A DNA stretch of 64,000 nucleotides from UBA2185 sp964564625. GTDB lineage: Bacteria; Desulfobacterota; Syntrophia; Syntrophales; UBA2185. A program made the translations under genes and the position numbers. Numbering within the stretch: position 1 is the stretch's first letter; every line of letters begins with the position of its first letter. The notes under the pieces are model-generated. The model was given only the letters and a program-made list of their open reading frames with translations, was not told the origin of the DNA and did no database searches. Positions 1-8,865 of the stretch are shown in pieces. The stretch covers positions 1-64,000 of the forward strand of contig CAZMBE010000006.1 of assembly GCA_964564625.1 (NCBI GenBank), given 5' to 3'.

Positions 1-431
1 ACAATAGTTATGTTTCCTAAGATAAAAGGTATAACAAATATCGTCCCTCTCACCTCCTTCTTCCTTGTCAAATGTTCAGTAGTTTTAGCAGTCAAACACT
101 CATTCACATGGTTTTGAATGAAATTTGTCTCTTGACTTTTCAAAGAAGCAGGAGCAAAATTTACTATGTTTAAATAAGGCATCGTCAAAAGGTTAACAAC
201 TAATCTCAACCCTTTTTTTATAAGGGTGATGCCATGAGGAAATTATTGAAACCCCGTTTCTCAAAAGAGGCGGGGTTTTGTATTCTTGGTGTGATTGTGA
301 TGAAGTGTCAACAATATCTCAATATTGTACGATCAACCCAAAAAAGTATTCTATGTCAGAAAGTAACACCTTCTTAAATCAAATCATCAAAGATTCTCAT
401 TGATTCCCTTTGCCGGGAGAGGGAGGTTCAT
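1..431. other. Left-edge non-coding region upstream of the aor operon
   Basis: No credible gene was found in this stretch. It is AT-rich and contains one clear terminator-like hairpin (listed separately) that probably ends a transcript from left of the window. The end of the region carries a strong GGGAGAGGGAGG ribosome binding site for the aldehyde oxidoreductase. No convincing promoter with good -35 and -10 boxes was identified. Confidence 0.6.
249..282 (+). terminator. Rho-independent terminator-like hairpin
   Basis: The arms AAACCCCG (249-256) and CGGGGTTT (271-278) pair, with a CTC/GAG inner pairing around an AAAA loop, followed by TTTTGTATT. It reads as a plus-strand terminator for a gene lying left of the window. 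The same hairpin design recurs on the minus strand near 18138-18165 and 63048-63074. Confidence 0.65.
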
Positions 432-2294
432 ATGTACGGAGCACATGGACGAATCTTGAGGGTCAACCTGTCGGAATCCACAATTTCACATGAAGAAATA
501 CCCCAGGCGTTGTTCGACAAATTCCTGACTGGTGCCGGCCTGGCGACACATTATCTATATCGCGAGGTTCCTAAAGGCGCAGACCCTTTAGGAACCCAAA
601 ACGAACTCATCCTTATGACAGGAACACTCACGGGCACTTATGCCCCCAGCATGGGCAGGTTCAACTGGGTGTTCAAATCGCCTTTGACTGTCCTCTGGGC
701 ACAATCGAACTCTGCCGGATTCTGGGGCGTTGACTTTAAAAAAACCGGCTTCGACGGAATTATTTTCCAAGGCATCTCATCACAGCCAGTCTATCTCGTA
801 ATCACCGAAGAAAAAGCCGAGCTTTTAGATGCACAGCATTTGTGGGGGAAGAATGTCTTCGAGACTACGGAGTTGATAAAAAAGGATTTGGGCAAGGATT
901 TCAATGTTGATTGTATTGGCATTGCCGGCGAGAACTTAGTCAGATACGCCAGCATAATGAATGACCTTCATCGGGCGGCGGGCAGATGCGGAGGCGGGGC
1001 GGTGATGGGATCGAAGAAATTGAAGGCTATCGCTGTCCGCGGGAAAAAGCCGACCAGGGTAGCAAAGCCTGCTGAGTTTGCTGAGGCGGCAAAGAAGCAG
1101 TTTGAGTTGCTCGACCAGCACATGTTTAAAGTGACCCTGGAATCATTCGGCACAAACGCTGTTATCGACTTAGTGAATGTGAGAGGGGGGTTCCCCACAA
1201 AGAACTGGCAGACGGGTGTTTTCCCTGGAATAGAGGAGATTAACGCGATGGCTCTCAGCGATAAAGTCCTCAAAGAGCCTAAGGGATGCTTTGCCTGCCC
1301 CCTCAATTGCGGGAGGGGCACAGAGATCAGACAAGGAAAGTACAAGGGATCAAAGGGGGAAGGCCCGGAATACGAAAGCGTGGGCACACTGGGCGGGCAG
1401 TGCATGATTACCGATATGGAAGCGATTACGCAGGGACATTACCTGTGCAATGACTATGGGATGGATACAATCTCGACCGGCGGTACGATAGCCTTTGCCA
1501 TGGAATGCTATGAAAAGGGGATTTTGACCAAGGTCGATACCGATGGACTGGAACTCAATTTCGGCGATGCTGAAGTCTTGATTGAACTTATCCACAAAAT
1601 CGCGAGAAGGCAGGGTATCGGCAATCTGTTGGCTGAGGGGACGAGGCGAATGGCGGAAAAGCTGAACAAGGGGGCCGAGAAGTTTGCGATGAATGTCAAG
1701 GGATTGGAGCTGCCGGCCTACGATTCCAGAGCTGTGCAGATAACAGGGCTCGCTTACGCAGTGGCGAACAGGGGCGGTGACCACATCACTGCGTACATTC
1801 AGGGTCCTACGTTCCTCGATGTCCCCTTCCTGGTTATTCCGGACAGCCAAATCAAGGACCCTATGGTCGCTGATCCGGAAGAAGCTCATGTACTGGTAGC
1901 GTTGGAGAATGTGATGACTGCCCTTGATACACTAGGGGCGTGCAAGTTCATGGGGTTCTGTGTCGCGTCGGACGAATGGGTGGAACTGGTAGAACATTGT
2001 CTGGGGCGTAAATTCAATTATGAGGACCTCGTGAAGATTGGTGAAAGGGCCTATAACCTCGCCAGGGTATTCAATGTAAGGGAGGGTGTGACCAGGGCTG
2101 ATGATACTCTCCCTCCCAGGTTATTGGAGGAACCGCTGATCGAAGGCCCAGCCGCAGGAAAAGTAAATGAGAATTTACCCGCCATGCTGGACAAGTATTA
2201 TGAACTGCGGGGATGGGACAAAGCGACTGGAAAACCCACGCCTGAAAAGCTCAGGGAATTAGGCATGGAGGAGTATATTGCCGATACTGGATGA
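432..2294 (+). CDS. aor: Aldehyde ferredoxin oxidoreductase (AOR family)
   Basis: This 620-residue protein is full length for the tungstopterin AOR family, which interconverts aldehydes and carboxylic acids using ferredoxin in the cytoplasm. The N-terminal beta domain is followed by the helical domains that carry the [4Fe-4S] ligands. These are C286-x2-C289-x3-C293 (CFACPLNC) and the late cysteine C504 in LGACKF. The start is supported by a GGGAGAGGGAGG site a few bases upstream. An acyl-CoA synthetase starts 15 nt downstream and an SCP2-like protein follows, so the three are probably one operon. That suggests the acid product or substrate is exchanged with an acyl-CoA. The aldehyde is unknown, and tungsten versus molybdenum cannot be read from the sequence. 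Confidence 0.95.
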   Translation: MYGAHGRILRVNLSESTISHEEIPQALFDKFLTGAGLATHYLYREVPKGADPLGTQNELILMTGTLTGTYAPSMGRFNWVFKSPLTVLWAQSNSAGFWGVDFKKTGFDGIIFQGISSQPVYLVITEEKAELLDAQHLWGKNVFETTELIKKDLGKDFNVDCIGIAGENLVRYASIMNDLHRAAGRCGGGAVMGSKKLKAIAVRGKKPTRVAKPAEFAEAAKKQFELLDQHMFKVTLESFGTNAVIDLVNVRGGFPTKNWQTGVFPGIEEINAMALSDKVLKEPKGCFACPLNCGRGTEIRQGKYKGSKGEGPEYESVGTLGGQCMITDMEAITQGHYLCNDYGMDTISTGGTIAFAMECYEKGILTKVDTDGLELNFGDAEVLIELIHKIARRQGIGNLLAEGTRRMAEKLNKGAEKFAMNVKGLELPAYDSRAVQITGLAYAVANRGGDHITAYIQGPTFLDVPFLVIPDSQIKDPMVADPEEAHVLVALENVMTALDTLGACKFMGFCVASDEWVELVEHCLGRKFNYEDLVKIGERAYNLARVFNVREGVTRADDTLPPRLLEEPLIEGPAAGKVNENLPAMLDKYYELRGWDKATGKPTPEKLRELGMEEYIADTG

Positions 2295-2309
2295 GGTAAA
2301 GGACAGCAT

Positions 2310-4007
2310 ATGGGGAATAAAATTAAAGGGAGCGATAAGCCCTGGATTAAGAACTATAAACTCGGGCCTTATCCGTTGAAGAAAACCTTGGAGCCCTATC
2401 CCAAGGGGCCCATGCATAAGTTCCTGGATGATTCTGCAGATGCGTACCCGGGGCAAGTGGCTGTGGAGTACCTGGGCAGGAGAATTCGGTATAAACAGCT
2501 TAAGGAATATGCTGACAGGCTGGCAAATGCTCTCGCGGGGCTTGGGGTAAAAAAGGGAGACAGGGTGGCATCAATCCTCCCGAACTGTCCCCAGTACATC
2601 ATCACTGATTTCGCGGTATCGAAGGCTGGCGCTGTGCTTGTGCCCTGCAGTACATTGCATAAAATTCATGATTTAGAACATGAGCTGAGTGAGTCGGGTG
2701 CCGAAACAGTGGTGTGCTCTGATGAGGTGCTAAAACTGATTCATACAATAAAAGATCGGACAAAGCTCAATAACGTCATTGTTACCTCACCGCTTGATTA
2801 CTCGTCCACCGAGCCTGAAGTGAGCCACGTACCCGGCGCCCATCAGTTCAAAGACTTGATCAGCCAGTACGATGCGAATCCCCCTCATCTTGATATAAAT
2901 CCTGTAGAAGATCTGGCGTATCTCTCCTTCACCGGAGGTTCCACAGGGGTGCCGAAGGGTGTGATGATAACCCATTACAACAGGGCGTGCAATGTTAGGC
3001 AAGGCATGTGGTTGTTGGAACCGCTGTGGCCGGGAATGAAAGGCAAGGCCGCCACGGAGATGCTCATTCCCTTATTCCACTCTTACGGACATCTCGGTAT
3101 GGAAGTGAGCATTGCTCTGGGAATGCGCATACTGCTGGTTTCTGATCCCCGAGACATTGACCAGGCGGTAACCCTGCTGAAAGAAAATCGACCCATGGTC
3201 GTGTATGTGGTGCCCACGCATCTTATGTACATAGCGGAAAGAAAGGTGGGGAGATTGCCTGTGATGTTTCTTTCCGGTGCAGCTCCACTACCGGAAGGAA
3301 TCTTCAACGCAATCAAACGCGATATTATGATGCCGGTGTCGGAAGGATACGGCCTGACGGAATGCGGGCCAATGACACATGCAAATCTTTCAACCTTTTC
3401 CAAAATAACAGGTTTTGTAGCCAAGGAGACACTGGGCATCGGGCTGCCTGTCCCTGATACAGAGGTGAAAATTGTGAGCCTGGAGACGGGAGAGGAACTC
3501 GGTGCGGGGGAAAGCGGCGAGATATGGATTCGCGGCCCTCAGACTATGAAAGGATACTGGCCTACACCAGGCAGCGGATTGACTTCCGATGGTTGGCTTC
3601 GCACCGGTGACATCGGGAGAATGGATGAAAACGGTTACTTCGTCCTTACGGATAGAGTCAAGGACATGGCGAATGTCTCGGGGTATAAGGTTTACACGAC
3701 AGAGGTTGACGAAGTTCTCTTCAAGTATCCCGGCGTGGCCATGGCCGCGGCAGTGGGCATACCCGACCCGGAGCGCCCGGGCAGTGAGAGGATAAAGGCT
3801 TTCATCAGACCCAAGGAGGATTTCAAGGGCAAGCTCAATGCCGATGATATTATTGCGTATTGCAAAGAGAAGCTCCCTTCTATAGCTGTGCCGAAGTATG
3901 TAGAATTCAGGGATGAGCTGCCTTTAACCGCAGCGGAGAAGATATTCAAGAGGGCGTTGAGAGAAGAAGAAATCAAAAAGATGAAAGATCAGGGCATACT
4001 CAAGTAG
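2310..4007 (+). CDS. AMP-forming acyl-CoA synthetase / ligase
   Basis: This 565-residue member of the ANL adenylate-forming superfamily activates a carboxylate to acyl-CoA through an acyl-AMP. In syntrophs related enzymes can run in reverse to make ATP. Visible motifs are the ATP-binding loop SFTGGSTGVPKG (about residue 205), GYGLTE (about 346), the hinge GWLRTGDIG (about 428) followed by DRVKDMANVSGYKV, and the C-terminal catalytic lysine region AEKIFK (about 543). The gene begins 15 nt after aor and lies 20 nt before an SCP2-like gene. The substrate is probably a medium- or long-chain fatty or aromatic acid, judged only from the family and the SCP2-like neighbour. Confidence 0.92.
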   Translation: MGNKIKGSDKPWIKNYKLGPYPLKKTLEPYPKGPMHKFLDDSADAYPGQVAVEYLGRRIRYKQLKEYADRLANALAGLGVKKGDRVASILPNCPQYIITDFAVSKAGAVLVPCSTLHKIHDLEHELSESGAETVVCSDEVLKLIHTIKDRTKLNNVIVTSPLDYSSTEPEVSHVPGAHQFKDLISQYDANPPHLDINPVEDLAYLSFTGGSTGVPKGVMITHYNRACNVRQGMWLLEPLWPGMKGKAATEMLIPLFHSYGHLGMEVSIALGMRILLVSDPRDIDQAVTLLKENRPMVVYVVPTHLMYIAERKVGRLPVMFLSGAAPLPEGIFNAIKRDIMMPVSEGYGLTECGPMTHANLSTFSKITGFVAKETLGIGLPVPDTEVKIVSLETGEELGAGESGEIWIRGPQTMKGYWPTPGSGLTSDGWLRTGDIGRMDENGYFVLTDRVKDMANVSGYKVYTTEVDEVLFKYPGVAMAAAVGIPDPERPGSERIKAFIRPKEDFKGKLNADDIIAYCKEKLPSIAVPKYVEFRDELPLTAAEKIFKRALREEEIKKMKDQGILK

Positions 4008-4027
4008 AAGCAAGGAAGGAGGACGAT

Positions 4028-4522
4028 ATGATACCATACGCAACACCTGAATGGTTGGCAGAGGTGGCGAAGAATTATCAGGCCAACCCGGACAATCAAA
4101 ACAAGACTTTCAAAGACATGACAATATTTCTAACTTTCCGTATTCTCGCGGACACGAAGTTCGGCATAGATAAGGATATTTACTTCTGCAACTATCTAAT
4201 AAACGGAGCTCTGCAGGCTGAGAGCGGGCTTTTAAGCAAAGAGGAGGCTGAGAGGAAGTCGGACTTCATCCTCAGCGCATCTCCTGAGATATGGAAAAGA
4301 CTTATACAAAAGCAGCAGGGTTTCATTGCTTTGGTAATGACTGCGAAAATAAAACTGGACAAAGGATTGGCGCCGAAGCTTTTGTCGTTGGCGCCAAAGA
4401 GCGGTCCTTTAATCGAGGTGTTTAACAAGGTGGATACCGAGTGGCCCGATGAGATGTCGCCGCAGAGACTTGAAGAATACAAGGCTCAGGTTGCGATATT
4501 CAGGGAGAGGTTAAAGGTATAG
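4028..4522 (+). CDS. SCP2 sterol-transfer-like protein
   Basis: This 164-residue soluble protein has no signal peptide. From about residue 30 to 125 it reads like an SCP2 (sterol carrier protein 2) fold. It starts with FKDMTIFLTF, has the lipid-pocket strand pattern, then SPEIWKRLIQ and the strand-turn FIALVMTAKIKLDKG that typifies the family C-terminus. SCP2 domains bind lipids or acyl-CoA. The gene has a good GGAGG site (AAGGAGGACGAT before ATG) and lies 20 nt behind the acyl-CoA synthetase. A role in carrying or buffering the acyl substrate of the aor/ligase pair is an inference from position. Confidence 0.65.
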   Translation: MIPYATPEWLAEVAKNYQANPDNQNKTFKDMTIFLTFRILADTKFGIDKDIYFCNYLINGALQAESGLLSKEEAERKSDFILSASPEIWKRLIQKQQGFIALVMTAKIKLDKGLAPKLLSLAPKSGPLIEVFNKVDTEWPDEMSPQRLEEYKAQVAIFRERLKV

Positions 4523-4975
4523 AACGTAAAAAAGTACTCTGGACAGTTGCAGTGTACACGGAACAAAATTGCAACCGACGAGGTATGACTTGCATGTGAG
4601 GTAGTCGGCCATGCAGGAAACAAAAGAAAAAGTGATTTTCTTGTGTAAGTTGTGTGGTTATTATTTTCCGGGCGCTGTCCTCGTTATGTTTTTATCAACA
4701 ATTAAACCACTTATCTCGGTAATTTTAAGATTGTTTCATATCCATAGACGGGCGGCGTGATCTCAGGTCTGTTCGTCTTGGGGGCATTACCCTCTATCTA
4801 TCAGTAATCCTCAATATGGATGACCATCCCATACTGATTAGCTATATGAAACAAATTCTATCCTCTTTCTCCCGCTCTTGCTAAAATGCTGCTTTTCTGA
4901 TTTAGCCCATCAATGTGATGTTACAATCGTTAATAAACCTTCCCGTCGAAAGTTAATTGTACAGGCCAGACACTG
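4523..4975. other. Intergenic region, nothing recognised
   Basis: About 450 bases between the SCP2-like gene and the convergent DUF5658 gene. No reading frame with a ribosome site, strong hairpin, tRNA or repeat stands out. Confidence 0.5.
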
Positions 4976-5401
4976 TTAGAGACGGGTGATCAGAATCACC
5001 TGATAAATGACAATCAGACTATAGAGAATCGTAGAAAAATAAAAAACGGGTTTAACTATATAAAACTTGCTGTGAAGACAGATAATCATAATCGAACCCG
5101 CGATGATGGCCAGTTTCCATGAAATGAAATGGTCGCCATACGTTTCAATAAGCCAGCGTACAATGGGGTTCACTTCATGACCGCCGCAGGAAACAATTAT
5201 TTGAGTGAATGCCGCATCAAGGATGTTGAGTACAAATAACATGAGGGCCCAAACGAAAAGGCCATTTCCATATTGATCAATATACCCCCCCTTCTCCTGA
5301 TCCTCCCTGCGCCTGAATGTGCTGCGGCGTCCTATGATGGTATGCCGGCTCAGAATAGAGGTAGGTTTTTTCCGGCGATCTGGATGAGCCCTCTTTTCCA
5401 T
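4976..5401 (-). CDS. DUF5658-type small membrane protein
   Basis: This predicted protein of about 141 residues has a basic, arginine-rich cytoplasmic N-terminus of about 45 residues. Hydrophobic segments follow, beginning with LFVWALMLFVLNILDAAFTQ. The pattern of NILDA near the first helix, the polar turn GGHEVNPIVRWL, then WKLAIIAG matches the DUF5658 family, whose function is unknown. The ATG at 5401 is chosen because AGGA lies 11 nt upstream. An upstream in-frame ATG at 5413 has no proper spacing. The gene stands alone and converges with the aor operon. Confidence 0.65.
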   Translation of the reverse strand: MEKRAHPDRRKKPTSILSRHTIIGRRSTFRRREDQEKGGYIDQYGNGLFVWALMLFVLNILDAAFTQIIVSCGGHEVNPIVRWLIETYGDHFISWKLAIIAGSIMIICLHSKFYIVKPVFYFSTILYSLIVIYQVILITRL

Positions 5402-5518
5402 CTGCGTCAACATCCTGAAATAAATAGTATTTGTAAAGTCAGGTATTACATAGCTACAAGGCTAAATAAATGTGCCCCTCATTCTGAAGTATATTAAGAC
5501 CTGTCCATGGAAGAGGGT

Positions 5519-5800
5519 TTAACAATTAATTCTCTCCAGGACTACACTGTCATAAGGCAATGACAATAAGGCATCTACAATCTTCTGACATATCAGATCC
5601 CCATCTGTGTCCACCTTGAGGAATATTTGATACCCCTCCGCTATCCGAGCATGACTTGACAGCATTGCCGAAATACTATTGTTTGCCAGCTTGATTGTTT
5701 CTTCTATGTGACGCTGTCCCGTAGTTTTAATTTTGATAACGTTGGCCTTAATATGGCTTTCGCGTCTAATGACGTAAATTCTGGGCATTACGTTATTCAT
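5519..5800 (-). CDS. Small hypothetical protein
   Basis: This 93-residue soluble protein was not recognised. It has no signal peptide or membrane segment. It alternates strands and helices and ends in hydrophobic DALLSLPYDSVVLERI. The ATG is preceded by GAGGCGGTAGT, a plausible ribosome site. It may share a transcript with the DUF5658 gene, but the spacer is over 100 nt. Codon use looks ordinary for the region. It could be a real conserved small gene or a chance frame. Confidence 0.4.
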   Translation of the reverse strand: MNNVMPRIYVIRRESHIKANVIKIKTTGQRHIEETIKLANNSISAMLSSHARIAEGYQIFLKVDTDGDLICQKIVDALLSLPYDSVVLERINC

Positions 5801-6446
5801 ACTACCGCCTCTGTGATAGCGGTGTTTTATGACACGGTTGAAACTCTCGCGTGACCATCGAAATATATAGAGACAACCGAGAGAATGGTGGAGCCGATTG
5901 ACCTTGCCTTTCCATGATAAGAAGAACCATGCCTTAGAAACCTGTTCAGCGGGGTTCAGTTCCCAGACGTTCTCCTAATCCCTGCCAGACCCATCAGGCC
6001 ACGCCCAAAAAGCAACATGGTGGTGGGTTCAGGCAGGGCACTGTGTCCGCTCTACTTTATTCTCATCACGCCAGAAATGGCATCTGTAGTTATTCTTTGA
6101 AATTAAGCATGCCTTTGTGTATAATTTTGCAATACATATGCCAGGTATATAACATATTGTATTCATTTATTATCCTATTTTTATGTATCGTTTCGTCTGA
6201 TGTAAATTGTAAAATTTCCCGACATATTTTAGTTGTAATATCCAAATATTGGCATGTGATACGTATATTATTCAATAAGAATGAAGTGTTAGCTAACTAC
6301 TGTCATTCGATTGCAAAATGTTAAGAAATTCGACGGTTACTGCGCTCATTTTCAATCAATAAATTCCATTATAATAACTTGAATCTGATAAGGGATTAGT
6401 GTAAGGAACCGTCGATAAAACTTTAATGAGAAAAGAAAGGATTATT
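5801..6446. other. AT-rich intergenic region holding a PEP-CTERM gene remnant
   Basis: The left part carries the broken tail of a PEP-CTERM gene on the minus strand (listed separately). From about 6100 to 6400 the DNA is markedly AT-rich with no convincing gene. It probably holds the promoter of the FKBP lipoprotein gene, although no clear -35/-10 pair was assigned. Confidence 0.5.
5956..6051 (-). pseudogene. PEP-CTERM sorting-signal remnant
   Basis: On the minus strand a short open stretch encodes a complete PEP-CTERM tail: LPEPTTMLLFGRGLMG, then LAGIRRTSGN and a stop. It is bounded upstream by an in-frame TAG at 6052-6054, so no body of a protein is left. Just beyond the stop, 5891-5913 matches 21 of 23 bases downstream of the intact PEP-CTERM gene (8120-8142), including the 5' arm of that gene's terminator. 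This is therefore the decayed 3' end of a duplicated or related exosortase-substrate gene. Confidence 0.7.
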
Positions 6447-7196
6447 ATGCGTAAATTGATATTTGTCGTTTTTGTTGCTCTTCTGGCCGCTGTGGCCTGT
6501 GCCCCAACCCCGACCCCGGCGCCGGCAACGGAAGATCAGAAAGCCTTCTATGCATTAGGTGTTCATCTCAACAAACAACTGTCCATTTTCGACCTGACAG
6601 CCGAAGAGTTGAAATATGTTCAGTTGGGCATGGCCGATGCGGCTGCCGGCAAGCAGCTTGCGGCAGAGCCGGAAGCCAACATGCAGAAGCTGGGCCAACT
6701 TGCTCAGGACCGCATGACTAAAGCCACTGAAAAACAGAAAGCACTCGCCGCGTCGTTTTTAGAAAAAGCCGCCACCGAAAAAGGCGCACAGAAAACCGCT
6801 TCCGGTTTGATCTATACGGAGATCAAGGCCGGCACAGGCGCTCAGCCTAACGCCTCAAACGTCGTCAAGGTTCACTACGTCGGCACTTTGATTGACGGCA
6901 AGGAATTTGACAGTTCCGTCAAGCGCGGCCAGCCAGCGGAATTTCCGGTGGGTCAGGTTATTCCCTGCTGGAGGGAAGGCGTCAGCATGATGAAGGTGGG
7001 CGGCAAGGCCAAACTGGTGTGCCCATCGGAAATCGCGTATGGAGACAGGGGACGTCCGCCCATCATTCCCGGCGGCGCGACACTGGTTTTCGACGTGGAA
7101 CTGCTGGAAGTGAAAGCAGCTGACGCGGCGCCTGCGACGCCTGGGAAGCCCTCGGCACCTCCGGTTCCCGCACCGAAACCAAACGTAAAGAAATAA
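6447..7196 (+). CDS. FKBP-type peptidyl-prolyl isomerase, Mip/FkpA-like lipoprotein
   Basis: The protein has about 249 residues. The start at 6447 is preferred over 6426 because GAAAGGA is correctly spaced and the signal peptide (MRKLIFVVFVALLAAVAC) then begins at once. AVAC is an acceptable lipobox with lipidated Cys18, followed by a Pro/Thr linker. A helical FKBP_N dimerisation-type region comes next (about 30-110). Then comes an FKBP domain with VKVHYVGTLIDGKEFDSS, the VIPCWREGV stretch and IAYGDRG. The C-terminus is Ala/Pro-rich. It likely assists folding of exported proteins at the periplasmic face. It appears monocistronic. Confidence 0.9.
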   Translation: MRKLIFVVFVALLAAVACAPTPTPAPATEDQKAFYALGVHLNKQLSIFDLTAEELKYVQLGMADAAAGKQLAAEPEANMQKLGQLAQDRMTKATEKQKALAASFLEKAATEKGAQKTASGLIYTEIKAGTGAQPNASNVVKVHYVGTLIDGKEFDSSVKRGQPAEFPVGQVIPCWREGVSMMKVGGKAKLVCPSEIAYGDRGRPPIIPGGATLVFDVELLEVKAADAAPATPGKPSAPPVPAPKPNVKK

Positions 7197-7522
7197 CCTC
7201 AGAAAAGCACCATCGTGTTTCAATCATGACTGATCAGGGGGCGGGCCGCAAACCCTCCCCCTTGTTGCATGATTACTATCGTCGATGTACCGGTTAAGGC
7301 CACATTTGCCAAAAATTCCTGAAAATATGTAGTACCCCTTTCCTGACAAGAATGGCCATTTACAGGAGCCTAAAATAAGGTTCATCCGGGCGATGCGTAA
7401 TTCCTCCACAAAACGTCAACCTGACAGTAGATGTGAGACTTCAAATCGCAGGCATTGATATTATTTTCCAAAAAGTTTATACGTGTCCTAATAATATTTA
7501 GTCCACTTCCAATTTTTGACCC
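7197..7522. other. Intergenic region
   Basis: About 325 bases without a credible gene. A GC-rich imperfect hairpin (AGGGGG near 7236 with CCCCCT near 7258) follows the FKBP gene and could act in termination, but it lacks a T tract. The rest is featureless. Confidence 0.4.
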
Positions 7523-7990
7523 ATGAATAATATGATAAAAACAGAAATGAAAACGATTCGTTCAGTTATTTTTTTATCGTTTCTGATTATCCTTCTCCTT
7601 GTAACCCCTGTAATTGGTTCTTCGGACGATTGGGTGGAATATATAAGGGATGGCGGTGATGTGTATTCATATTATAAGATCAGTATACAACATAAGCCTA
7701 AGGATATAGTTCGAGTATGGACTAAAATGGTTTTCTCTGATGAAAGTAGAGAAAAATGCATTCAACACGAGAAACAAAGGGGAGTGTCGACTAAAGGATG
7801 GGACAAGCTATCAAAATATCAATATTTACAGGAAATAGACTGCAAGAAAAAGAGGTTTCTGAAGATATCTATTATTTATTATGATACGGGTGGTAATATA
7901 TTATATACGTTTCCATATCATAGACCAGACTGGGATTATATAATTCCTGATACAAGATTGGACATCTTACGCAAAAAAGTCTGTAAATAA
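7523..7990 (+). CDS. Surface-adhesin E-like exported protein
   Basis: This 155-residue protein has a cleavable-looking signal sequence (basic start, then IFLSFLIILLLVTPVIGSS). The mature part resembles the surface-adhesin protein E family: an early aromatic DDWVEYIRDG, a tyrosine pair with DVYSYYK, the strand IVRVWTKMVFSD, a central QEIDCKKKRFLKI cysteine strand and a second cysteine at the end. That family is small and beta-rich and is found in many proteobacteria. Its role here is unknown. No strong ribosome site is visible, so the exact start (residue 1, 4 or 9) is uncertain. The gene stands alone. Confidence 0.6.
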   Translation: MNNMIKTEMKTIRSVIFLSFLIILLLVTPVIGSSDDWVEYIRDGGDVYSYYKISIQHKPKDIVRVWTKMVFSDESREKCIQHEKQRGVSTKGWDKLSKYQYLQEIDCKKKRFLKISIIYYDTGGNILYTFPYHRPDWDYIIPDTRLDILRKKVCK

Positions 7991-8105
7991 CCAGTAATGC
8001 CTAAAATCTGTATACGAAAACCGTGACGCAAAGACTGCTCGCTGTAATGTTGTTTTTTCAAATCTGACCTCCTATACTCTGTTACAAACCATAATCGCTG
8101 TTCTT

Positions 8106-8140
8106 AAAAACAAAAGGCAGAGCCTATTGACCTTGCCTTT
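8106..8140 (-). terminator. Terminator of the PEP-CTERM gene
   Basis: On the minus strand AAAGGCA (8140-8134) pairs with TGCCTTT (8119-8113) around a 14-base loop and is followed by TGTTTTT. It lies 26 nt after the stop of the PEP-CTERM gene, as expected for an intrinsic terminator. Confidence 0.75.
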
Positions 8141-8166
8141 CGATTTACTTCAATACCCGCAGTATT

Positions 8167-8865
8167 CTAATTCAACTTTCTCCTGACTCCTGCCAACCCA
8201 ATCAGACCGAGTCCAAGAAGCAGCATAGTCATGGGTTCTGGAACTTGTACCTGCCAACTGATGGTGTCGTTAGCGCAAGTGGCGGTACCCCACACAAATG
8301 TCCAGTTGCTTCCAAGATTTAAGCCGGAGAGATCTATAGCAACAGAGTTGTTGAGACCATGGCTGCCAAGTGTCCACTCCACGATTGTGGAGGATATCGA
8401 AATTCCATCTGTTGCCAAAACAGGCACAGATGATGCTGACACTTCATTGAATCTGCCCCCGTAAATGTAACCACTAGAACTAAATTTGTCTTGGGACGTA
8501 TCATAAACGGGCAAACCATAGACCTTTCCCAGGTCAGTAGAATCCAGCCGAATGGCATAGTCAAATGAACCGTTGGAGCCTATGTCAATAAAAAGATCGG
8601 CGGTTGTGGTGCCGAGATATCCATTTTTATTGGGATTCCAGTTACTGAAGATAGTGAGGGTATTACCAGAAAGATTTGCTCCAAAAGTGTCAAAATAATT
8701 CGAAAGGCCGATCACATCCTTCCAGGTACCGGAGCCATAGGGATTATTGTAGCGCCATTCCTGGACTTTTGTAACATCGTCGAAATCGTATGCCCATGCG
8801 CTGCCTGCTATAACGAAGAGCAGCATACCTGTCATTAATAGATATATTATCCTTGATTTTCTCAT
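8167..8865 (-). CDS. PEP-CTERM sorting domain protein
   Basis: This 232-residue secreted protein has an N-terminal signal peptide (MRKSRIIYLLMTGMLLFVIAG, cleaved near AWA). Its C-terminal PEP-CTERM signal consists of VPEPMTMLLLGLGLIGLAGV followed by RRKLN. Exosortase is expected to cut this tail and pass the protein to the cell surface or exopolysaccharide matrix. No exosortase gene lies in the window. The mature domain is beta-rich and low in cysteine (one pair), with no recognised family. The ATG has an AAGGGGGC site. A well-formed terminator follows. A decayed relative of its 3' end lies at 5956-6051. Confidence 0.85.
   Translation of the reverse strand: MRKSRIIYLLMTGMLLFVIAGSAWAYDFDDVTKVQEWRYNNPYGSGTWKDVIGLSNYFDTFGANLSGNTLTIFSNWNPNKNGYLGTTTADLFIDIGSNGSFDYAIRLDSTDLGKVYGLPVYDTSQDKFSSSGYIYGGRFNEVSASSVPVLATDGISISSTIVEWTLGSHGLNNSVAIDLSGLNLGSNWTFVWGTATCANDTISWQVQVPEPMTMLLLGLGLIGLAGVRRKLN

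Noticed and set aside
236..370. 44-codon ATG frame in the left-edge region
   Set aside because: It crosses the terminator hairpin, has no good ribosome site and its translation is not protein-like.
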